Origin: CAZWMK01 sp964635065
GTDB lineage: Bacteria > Pseudomonadota > Alphaproteobacteria > Sphingomonadales > Sphingomonadaceae
Direction of reading: 5' to 3'
Assembly (NCBI GenBank): GCA_964635065.1
Contig: CAZWMK010000117.1
Span: 1 to 6,432 of the forward strand
Length of the DNA: 6,432 nt
Positions within the stretch are counted from its first letter, which is position 1. Each line of letters opens with the position of its first letter. Made by a program: the position numbers and the translations under genes. Shown in pieces: positions 1 to 5,747 of this stretch. Below the pieces are notes generated by a model. It was not told where the DNA came from, ran no database searches, and was given only the letters and a program-made list of their open reading frames with translations.

Positions 1-1907
1 CGATGCATTCGGTGTTCCTCTATCACGCCATCAAGGCCGGGATGGACATGGGCATTGTCAATGCCGGGCAGCTGGATGTTTATGACACCATCGACCCCGA
101 ACTGCGCGAAGCGTGCGAGGATGTTGTTCTGAACCGCCGTGCAGATGCAACCGATCGCCTGCTTGCACTGGCCGAAAAATATCGTGGCACCGGCGGCGCA
201 CAGGAAAAGGCGACCGAGGAATGGCGGTCATGGCCGGTGATCAAGCGGCTGGAACATGCGCTTGTGAAGGGCATCGACACTTATGTCGTCGAGGACACCG
301 AAGAAGCCCGTCTTGCACTGCCGCGCCCGATTGAGGTGATCGAAGGCCCGCTGATGGCCGGGATGAACGTGGTGGGCGACCTGTTTGGCGCGGGCAAGAT
401 GTTCCTGCCGCAAGTCGTGAAATCGGCGCGCGTCATGAAAAAGGCCGTCGCGCATCTGATTCCATTCATCGAGGCGGAAAAGGCCGAAGGCGCGAAGGCC
501 AAGGGCCGGATCGTCATGGCGACCGTGAAGGGCGACGTGCACGACATTGGCAAGAATATCGTCGGCGTCGTGCTTCAGTGCAACAATTACGAGGTCATCG
601 ACCTTGGCGTCATGGTGCCATTCCAGGACATATTGAAGGCCGCGCGCGACAATGATGCCGATGTTATCGGGCTGTCGGGGCTGATCACGCCATCGCTTGA
701 TGAAATGGTCACGGTTGCAGCCGAGATGGAGCGCGCCGGCATGACGATGCCGCTGATGATCGGCGGCGCGACGACCAGTCGCGTGCATACGGCGCTCAGG
801 ATCGAACCTGCCTATTCCGGACCGGTCATTCATGTGCTTGACGCCAGCCGCGCGGTGGGTGTCGTCAGCAATCTGACGTCCGATACACTGCGTGACGATT
901 ATGTGGCTGGTGTTGCAGCCGAATACGAGAAAATCCGTCAGGAGCGCGCCAACAAGGGCGAGGGCAAGCTGGTGTCGATCGATGCTGCACGCGCCAATGG
1001 CTATGTCGCCGATTTCGCTGCATATCCGCCAAAAGCGCCGCACCAGAATGGCGCACGCGTCCTGGATCACTATCCGCTTGAGAATCTAGTTCCCTATATC
1101 GACTGGACGCCTTTCTTCCGGGCCTGGGAACTGGCCGGCAACTATCCGGCGATCCTCGAAGACGAAGTGGTGGGCGAGGAAGCGAAAAAGCTGTTCAGCG
1201 ATGCCCAGGCGATGCTGAAGAAAATCGTTGCGGAAAAATGGCTGACGGCGCGCGCGGTCGTCGGTTTCTGGCCTGCGCGGCGCGATGGCGATGATGTGCT
1301 GGTCGACAAGGATGGCCACATCATCCGCCTGCCGTTCCTCCGTCAGCAGGTCGAAAAGCGCGAAGGCCGGCCCAACATGTGCCTTGCCGATTTCGTCTCG
1401 CCTGACGGCGACTGGATCGGTGGCTTTGCCGTCACAACCGGCCACGGTATCGAGACGCACCTTGCACGCTTCAAAGCCGTGCACGACGATTATTCCGACA
1501 TCATGCTGAAGGCTTTGGCCGACCGCCTGGCTGAAGCATTCGCCGAACATCTGCACGAAAAGGTGCGGCGCGATTACTGGGGCTATGCCCCCGAAGAAAA
1601 CTTCACGAACGACGAGCTTATTCGTGAAAAATACAAGGGCATCCGCCCGGCGCCCGGCTATCCGGCCTGCCCGGATCACAGCCTGAAACCGATTCTGTTC
1701 GACCTGTTGGGCGAAACGGCGGGCATCCAGCTCACCGAAAGTTTCGCCATGCTGCCGACAGCGGCCGTGTCAGGCTTTTACTTCGGCTATCCGGACGCCA
1801 GCTATTTTGGCGTAGCGCGCATCGACCGTCACCAGCTGGCGGATTATGCGAAACGACGCGGTGTTAGCATAGAACAGGCTGAAATCTGGCTTCGGCCCAA
1901 TCTCTAA
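1..1907 (+). CDS. metH: Cobalamin-dependent methionine synthase, C-terminal part (5' end outside window)
   Basis: This enzyme moves a methyl group from 5-methyltetrahydrofolate through cobalamin to homocysteine, making methionine in the cytoplasm (EC 2.1.1.13). The reading frame is open from the left edge; the first full codon is at position 3, and that Met is internal because MHSVFLYHAI lies inside the family alignment. Numbering from it, residues about 75-160 form the four-helix cap. The B12 domain follows, with the signature GDVHDIGKN (177-185), where His180 is the lower cobalt ligand. It continues through GLSGLITPSLDEM and MIGGATTSRVH to about 290. The reactivation (AdoMet-binding) domain spans about 330-634, with IDWTPFF (Asp368), RPAPGYPACPDH (548-559) and SGFYFGYPDASYFGVA (590-605). 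The protein ends RPNL, a few residues short of E. coli MetH. The homocysteine and folate domains lie outside the window; some alphaproteobacteria encode the homocysteine domain as a separate gene, which cannot be judged here. No frameshift is seen. Confidence 0.97.
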   Translation, partial: MHSVFLYHAIKAGMDMGIVNAGQLDVYDTIDPELREACEDVVLNRRADATDRLLALAEKYRGTGGAQEKATEEWRSWPVIKRLEHALVKGIDTYVVEDTEEARLALPRPIEVIEGPLMAGMNVVGDLFGAGKMFLPQVVKSARVMKKAVAHLIPFIEAEKAEGAKAKGRIVMATVKGDVHDIGKNIVGVVLQCNNYEVIDLGVMVPFQDILKAARDNDADVIGLSGLITPSLDEMVTVAAEMERAGMTMPLMIGGATTSRVHTALRIEPAYSGPVIHVLDASRAVGVVSNLTSDTLRDDYVAGVAAEYEKIRQERANKGEGKLVSIDAARANGYVADFAAYPPKAPHQNGARVLDHYPLENLVPYIDWTPFFRAWELAGNYPAILEDEVVGEEAKKLFSDAQAMLKKIVAEKWLTARAVVGFWPARRDGDDVLVDKDGHIIRLPFLRQQVEKREGRPNMCLADFVSPDGDWIGGFAVTTGHGIETHLARFKAVHDDYSDIMLKALADRLAEAFAEHLHEKVRRDYWGYAPEENFTNDELIREKYKGIRPAPGYPACPDHSLKPILFDLLGETAGIQLTESFAMLPTAAVSGFYFGYPDASYFGVARIDRHQLADYAKRRGVSIEQAEIWLRPNL

Positions 1908-1939
1908 ACATCCGCCATCCGATCTGCTAGGTTGGATGT

Positions 1940-2683
1940 ATGCGGGTCTGGGGGCTGATATCATGCGGGTTGTTGGCAGCCTGTGCGCCGGGGGACGACG
2001 GTTGCGCCCCTTTTCGTGCGTCTGGTAGCGAGGTGTGGCTGGCGCTAGGCCAGTCGAACGCAGGCAACAGCGCCACGCTGAAATCCATGGGGCGGCCCGG
2101 CGTGATGGTATTTGATGGCCGCCGCTGCCTGCCTGCCGCGGATCCCTTGCCGGGTTCGCGTGCGACGGGCGGCTCGGTGTGGACACCGCTTGCCAATCGC
2201 TGGCGCGACGAAGGGCGTGCGCCGCGCATTCTGATTGTCATGCGGGCCGAGGGCGCAACCCATGTCGCCGACTGGGCGCCCGGTGGGCGGCTGCACTGGC
2301 GCGTTCGGAATGCGGTCGATGCGCTTCAGGCACGCGGTCTCAGGCCGACACGGGTGCTGTGGCATCAGGGCGAAGCCGATGCCATCACGGATACGGACGG
2401 ATCGGCCTATCTCGCCAGTCTGCTCGCGCTGATCGATTCGATCCGGCAGCGGGGTGTCGATGCGCCCTTCCATGTCTCGCGCGTCGCCAAGTGCGATGAT
2501 GCGTTCAGTCCTGACATTCGCATGGCGCAGATGCGTGCGACCTGGCTCAGGCCCGCCGTTTATCCCGGACCGGATACTGACGTCATTCCGCCACAGGCAA
2601 GACACGAAAAATGCCATTTCGCCGACGAAGGCCTGCGGCAGGCCGTTGATCTCTGGCATGCGGCGCTTGCCGCCCCACGCTGA
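1940..2683 (+). CDS. Putative SGNH / sialate O-acetylesterase-type lipoprotein hydrolase
   Basis: This 247-residue protein belongs to the SGNH hydrolase superfamily and most resembles the sialate O-acetylesterase (SASA) branch, which removes acetyl esters from carbohydrates; the real substrate is unknown. The N-terminus has one Arg, a short hydrophobic stretch and a lipobox LAAC (12-15). It is therefore probably lipidated at Cys15, and with Ala at +2 it would be sorted to the outer membrane. Block I is LALGQSNAGN with nucleophile Ser39. Block III is WHQGEAD (141-147). The C-terminal block is RHEKCHFADEG (221-231) with His226. The residue three before this His, normally the catalytic Asp, is Glu223. 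Cys185 and Cys225 could form a disulfide after export. The ATG at 1940 is chosen because an in-frame stop (TAG, 1928-1930) lies just upstream and the signal peptide starts there; the ribosome site (AGG, 1929-1931) is weak. The gene lies 32 bases after metH and may be translated from metH read-through. Confidence 0.85.
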   Translation: MRVWGLISCGLLAACAPGDDGCAPFRASGSEVWLALGQSNAGNSATLKSMGRPGVMVFDGRRCLPAADPLPGSRATGGSVWTPLANRWRDEGRAPRILIVMRAEGATHVADWAPGGRLHWRVRNAVDALQARGLRPTRVLWHQGEADAITDTDGSAYLASLLALIDSIRQRGVDAPFHVSRVAKCDDAFSPDIRMAQMRATWLRPAVYPGPDTDVIPPQARHEKCHFADEGLRQAVDLWHAALAAPR

Positions 2684-2685
2684 CG

Positions 2686-3420
2686 CTATGTGCTGCGCTG
2701 CCAGCCCTGCGCGCTTAGTTTTTCCAGCGGCGTGAACCGTGTCTTGTAGGACATGCGGTCGCAGCCATCGATCCAATAGCCAAGATAGACATAAGGCAGG
2801 CCGGCATCGCGTGCCCGCAGGATGTGATCGAGAATGATGAAGGTGCCAAGGCCGGGGCGGTTGGGATTGGTGGCATCATAGAAGCTGTAGATCATCGACA
2901 GGCCATCGCTTTGCCGGTCTGTCAGGCAGGCACCGACAAGGCTGCCGGGGCGGCCATCAATGCCGGGTTCGCGATATTCGATGATGTTGGTGTCGACAGG
3001 CGATTGTTCGACCATGTCGGCAAAATCGAAAGCATCCATCTTGCTCATGCCGCCGTCGGGATGGCGGGCATGAAGATAGGATTGCAGCAGCTCGAACTGT
3101 TCTTCGGTCGACCAAGGCGCACAGGCGGTCACGTCAAGGTCGTCATGGCGGCGCAGCAGTTTACGCTGGGTTGCGCTGGGTTTGAACTCAGCCGTGATGA
3201 CACGCACGGATACGCAGGCGCTGCATCCTTCGCAACTGGGGCGATAGACAACATTCTGGCTGCGCCGGAAGCCGATACGGCTGAGCGCCTCGTTGAGGTC
3301 GGCCGCACCATTGCCACGCAACTCGGTGAAAATCTTGCGCTCGGTCTTGCCCGGCAGATAGGGGCAAGGCGCGGGCGCGGTCATGAAGAAGCGCGGAAAC
3401 CGGAAAAGCTGCTCGGTCAA
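2686..3420 (-). CDS. bpt: Aspartate/glutamate leucyltransferase (Ate/Bpt family, bacterial N-degron enzyme)
   Basis: The 244-residue protein matches the bacterial Bpt branch of the arginyl-tRNA--protein transferase family, which moves Leu from leucyl-tRNA to proteins with N-terminal Asp or Glu (EC 2.3.2.29). The product is a leucine N-degron normally recognised by ClpS and degraded by ClpAP. Family landmarks are PCPYLPGKTERKIFTEL (Cys19), the cysteine cluster YRPSCEGCSACVSVRV (Cys63, Cys66, Cys69), MIYSFYDATNPNRPGLGTF (176-194) and YVYLGYWIDGCDRMSYK (210-226). The length is typical. The start codon is TTG at 3420-3418, retained because FRFPRFFMT, just before PCPYLPG, is part of the family N-terminus. 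An ATG at 3384-3382 (Met13) would remove it and has no purine-rich site before it. A modest AGGCAGG lies about 8-12 bases upstream of the TTG. It is the last leftward gene, 77 bases after motB, and its TAG is two bases from the stop of the opposing SGNH gene. Targets and partners are not in the window. Confidence 0.95.
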   Translation of the reverse strand: MTEQLFRFPRFFMTAPAPCPYLPGKTERKIFTELRGNGAADLNEALSRIGFRRSQNVVYRPSCEGCSACVSVRVITAEFKPSATQRKLLRRHDDLDVTACAPWSTEEQFELLQSYLHARHPDGGMSKMDAFDFADMVEQSPVDTNIIEYREPGIDGRPGSLVGACLTDRQSDGLSMIYSFYDATNPNRPGLGTFIILDHILRARDAGLPYVYLGYWIDGCDRMSYKTRFTPLEKLSAQGWQRST

Positions 3421-3446
3421 GGTCGCTGCCTGCCTGAAAGGAATAT

Positions 3447-3479
3447 CAGGCCCGATTATTCACGAAGTTGCGGGCCCTG
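3447..3479 (-). terminator. Possible weak terminator or attenuator hairpin between motB and bpt
   Basis: Reading leftward after the motB stop, CAGGGCCCG (3479-3471) pairs with CGGGCCTG (3454-3447), giving 8 bp with one bulged base and a 16-base loop. It is followed by ATATTCCTTTC, which is pyrimidine-rich but not a clean T-run. It ends 26 bases before the bpt start codon. It could end the motB transcript, thin out read-through into bpt, or be a 3'-end stabilising stem. Confidence 0.35.
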
Positions 3480-3497
3480 TGAAGCGACGATTCGCAT

Positions 3498-4397
3498 TTA
3501 GCGGTTGCGCCCGAAATCTGCCGGGGTTGCCGGCTGTTCATTGAGCAGCAAGAGGGTGATCCGGCGATTTTCTGCCCGTTCCGGAGAATCGGGGAACAAG
3601 GGCGCGGCGGCGGCATGGCCGGAGACTTCAGCGATGCGGCTGTCAGGCACGCCCGCGGCTGTCAGGATGCGGCGCGCAGCATTGGCGCGGGCGACCGACA
3701 AGTCCCAGTTCGACAGCCCCGGTCCTGCGGCAATGCGGTCGGTATGGCCCTGTATGATGATGCGCTGGGGCTGTCGGGCCAGCGTTGTCGCAACCTGTGC
3801 CAGAACCTGTTGTGCATGGGGCAGGGGGTCGGCCCTGCCGGCCTTGAACATCGGACGGTTCGCCGTATCGGTGATCTGGATGCGCAGGCCTTGCGGTGTC
3901 CGTTCAAGCATGACCTGGTCCCGAAGCCGCGCGAGTTGCGGCGTCGCGACAAGGGCCGCACGCAGGTCGCGTTCGGCGCGTGCCTGCTCTGCCTGATCTT
4001 TCATGCTGGTGCTCTGGTCAGGCAAGCTGCTGCTGCCATAGCCAAGCTGGTCGTGCAGGCGCGGGGTGGTCGACAGGTGATCGGGTTGCCGCGAGCCATT
4101 CGCTTTGGCGCCATCCGGTCCGATGGCCGCGCCATCGAGAATTTGTCCCGAACCACTGTTGTTCGACATGGTCGCGTTCGATGGCGCGAAATAGTCGGCC
4201 AAGCCCTGAAGCGATACTTTTTCCGAGTTGGACATGAGCCAGAGCAGCATGAAAAAGGCCATCATCGCCGTTGCGAAATCGGCATAGGCCACTTTCCATT
4301 GCGCATTGTGGCTGCGCCGCTGGCCATGCACGGGCCGCGGCTTGCGTCGCAGATAGATGGTGCGCGTTTCGATGTGCGCGCGCAGTCGGCTTGCCAT
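3498..4397 (-). CDS. motB: MotB-type flagellar motor stator protein
   Basis: MotB joins MotA in the ion-conducting stator of the flagellar motor and anchors it to peptidoglycan. The 299-residue protein starts with a basic cytoplasmic tail. A single membrane helix follows, about 35-56, with WKVAYADFATAMMAFFMLLWLM; Asp40 matches the essential ion-carrying Asp (Asp32 in E. coli). LQGLADYFAP (63-72) comes next, then a Ser/Gly/Asp-rich linker of about 75 residues and an OmpA-like peptidoglycan-binding domain (about 165-286). That domain shows IIIQGHTDRI (213-222), NWDLSVARANAARRIL (230-245) and ENRRITLLLL (276-285). The YADFATAMMAFF style is closer to proton-driven MotB than to PomB. The ATG at 4397 is preceded by AAGGGG at 4414-4409 with an 11-base gap. 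No motA or other flagellar gene is adjacent; the next upstream gene is ilvA, 49 bases away. A general OmpA/MotB-family protein is less likely because the membrane helix with its Asp is intact. Confidence 0.9.
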   Translation of the reverse strand: MASRLRAHIETRTIYLRRKPRPVHGQRRSHNAQWKVAYADFATAMMAFFMLLWLMSNSEKVSLQGLADYFAPSNATMSNNSGSGQILDGAAIGPDGAKANGSRQPDHLSTTPRLHDQLGYGSSSLPDQSTSMKDQAEQARAERDLRAALVATPQLARLRDQVMLERTPQGLRIQITDTANRPMFKAGRADPLPHAQQVLAQVATTLARQPQRIIIQGHTDRIAAGPGLSNWDLSVARANAARRILTAAGVPDSRIAEVSGHAAAAPLFPDSPERAENRRITLLLLNEQPATPADFGRNR

Positions 4398-4402
4398 TGA
4401 TG

Positions 4403-4433
4403 TGCTGGCCCCTTGATCGATCGGAGGCCAGCA
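4403..4433 (-). promoter_or_regulatory. Hairpin over the motB ribosome binding site
   Basis: Between the ilvA stop and the motB start, TGCTGGCC (4433-4426 on the minus strand) pairs perfectly with GGCCAGCA (4410-4403). With one bulged T, two further C-G pairs extend it to about 10 bp around an 11-base loop holding part of GATCGATC. The G residues of the probable motB Shine-Dalgarno AAGGGG (4414-4409) lie in the paired arm. No T-run follows, so a rho-independent terminator is unlikely. A translation-control or RNA-processing hairpin is the inference; the pairing itself is directly visible. Confidence 0.5.
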
Positions 4434-4446
4434 TAGGACAGAATGG

Positions 4447-5694
4447 TTAAGCCAATTCTACCGGCTTCACATCATAACCGGCATCGTGAAGCGCCTGCAT
4501 CAGCCGTTCGAGGTGGTCGCGGTCGCGCGTTTCGCATTCCAGATCGGTGATCAGTCCCTTGGCGGGCAGGTTGGTGAACACACGCTGGTGATAGACTTCA
4601 AGGATGTTGACCTGCTGCTGATCGAAGATCTTCGCCAGTTCGTACAGCTGGCCGGGGCGGTCCTTCATGCGGACGCGCAGGCGGGCAAGGCGACCCGAAC
4701 GGGCCAGATCGCGCAACAGAACATTCGCCAGAAGGCGGGTGTCGATGTTACCGCCTGTCAGGACAAGGCCGACCTTGCGCCCCTCGAAGCGGCGGGGGTG
4801 GCGCAGCAACGCCGACAGGCCCGCCGCGCCTGCACCTTCGACCACCGTTTTTTCGATGGCCAGCAGCATGGCGACCGCTTGTTCAAGGTCGCGTTCGCTG
4901 ACCAGGACAATGTCCTCGATCAGGGCCTTGACGATTTCGAATGTCACCTTGCCGGGATGCTTGACGGCAATGCCTTCCGCCAATGTATCGCCATCGCAGG
5001 TGGCGGTTTCGCCATGCAGCATGGCGGCCATCGAGGGATAAAGTTCGGCCTGCACGCCAACGACATCGATCGCCGGATTCACGCCATCGGCGGCAATCGC
5101 ACAGCCCGCGATCAGGCCGCCACCGCCGACCGGAATAACGAGCGTATCGAGCTGTGGCACGTCTTCCAGCATTTCCAGCGCAACCGTGCCTTGCCCGGCG
5201 ATGACATCGGGATCGTCGAAGGGGTGCACGAAGGTGAGGCCGCGTTCGACACCGACATCGAGCGCAAAGGCATAGGCTTCGTCGAACGTCTCGCCATGCA
5301 TGATGACCGTTGCGCCATGGCCTTCGGTCTGCTTGACTTTCACGATGGGCGTTGTGCGCGGCATGATGATCGTGGTCGGCACGCCCAGCCTGCGCGCATT
5401 GTAGGACAGCCCCTGCGAGTGATTGCCCGCCGATGCCGCGATCACGCCGCGCGCGCGCTGTTCTTCGGGCATGAGCAGCAGCTTGTTCAGTGCGCCGCGT
5501 TCCTTGTAGGCGGCAGTGAATTGCAGATTTTCGAATTTCAGCCAGACTTCGGCGCCGGTGATTTCCGACAGGGTGCGGCTCATCAGGCAGGGCGTGCGGA
5601 TGATCTTGTCGCGGATCCGTGCGTGCGCCGCGACGATATCGTCGTAGCTGACGGGCAGCGGTTTTGTCTGCGCTTGATCCTGCTTGGTCGCCAT
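4447..5694 (-). CDS. ilvA: Threonine ammonia-lyase with C-terminal ACT domain
   Basis: This PLP enzyme deaminates threonine to 2-oxobutyrate and ammonia (EC 4.3.1.19), the first step towards isoleucine. The 415-residue protein has the fold-type II PLP core: FENLQFTAAYKERGALN (54-70) with Schiff-base Lys64, SAGNHSQGL (88-96), phosphate loop PVGGGGLIAG (188-197), EGAGAAGLSAL (286-296) and VLTGGNID (311-318). A single ACT domain follows (about 335-412), beginning LRVRMKDRPGQLYELAKIF. One ACT domain and this length fit the medium-form threonine ammonia-lyase rather than the longer E. coli IlvA. The usual Gly-Ser before the Phe-Lys is Ala-Ala-Tyr-Lys here, a mild variant. The start chosen is ATG 5694-5692, preceded by AAGGA with 8 bases between. 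A longer reading from TTG 5751 adds 19 unconserved residues and overlaps the hemB stop. The ACT domain suggests feedback control by a branched-chain amino acid, but the effector and a biosynthetic versus catabolic role cannot be read from sequence. Confidence 0.94.
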   Translation of the reverse strand: MATKQDQAQTKPLPVSYDDIVAAHARIRDKIIRTPCLMSRTLSEITGAEVWLKFENLQFTAAYKERGALNKLLLMPEEQRARGVIAASAGNHSQGLSYNARRLGVPTTIIMPRTTPIVKVKQTEGHGATVIMHGETFDEAYAFALDVGVERGLTFVHPFDDPDVIAGQGTVALEMLEDVPQLDTLVIPVGGGGLIAGCAIAADGVNPAIDVVGVQAELYPSMAAMLHGETATCDGDTLAEGIAVKHPGKVTFEIVKALIEDIVLVSERDLEQAVAMLLAIEKTVVEGAGAAGLSALLRHPRRFEGRKVGLVLTGGNIDTRLLANVLLRDLARSGRLARLRVRMKDRPGQLYELAKIFDQQQVNILEVYHQRVFTNLPAKGLITDLECETRDRDHLERLMQALHDAGYDVKPVELA

Positions 5695-5702
5695 GGTCCT
5701 GA

Positions 5703-5707
5703 TCCTT
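5703..5707 (-). promoter_or_regulatory. Ribosome binding site deciding the ilvA start
   Basis: AAGGA on the minus strand, eight bases before the ATG at 5694. It supports this start over the in-frame TTG at 5751, whose extra residues do not resemble the family N-terminus. Confidence 0.75.
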
Positions 5708-5747
5708 GCTTTTCGGCCACAGCCGCTAAACCGATCCGGCGGCGGCG

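Noticed and set aside
228..1070. A 280-codon open frame on the minus strand opposite metH
   Set aside because: It is antisense to the cap and B12 domains of metH; the His/Arg/Asp-rich translation has no recognisable domain.
1908..1939. Short inverted repeat ACATCC...GGATGT between metH and the SGNH gene, considered as a metH terminator
   Set aside because: Only 6 bp with a 20-base loop and no T-run; it also runs up to the next start codon.
2045..2776. A 243-codon open frame on the minus strand opposite the SGNH gene and the end of bpt
   Set aside because: It overlaps two genes with clear family motifs and its own product resembles nothing; it is a shadow of GC-rich coding.
3421..3440. CTGCCTGCCTG short tandem repeat upstream of bpt
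   Set aside because: Too short (under three 4-base units) to call a repeat element; it probably just forms the weak purine-rich site for bpt on the other strand.
3615..4400. A 261-codon open frame on the plus strand opposite motB
   Set aside because: The minus strand encodes a complete MotB with membrane helix and OmpA domain; the plus-strand product is low-information Arg/Gly/Ala-rich.
5695..5747. CGGC-TGTG-GCCG stem in the hemB-ilvA gap, considered as a terminator
   Set aside because: Only 4 bp and followed by AAAAGC rather than a T-run; the gap looks like a plain intergenic spacer with the ilvA ribosome site.
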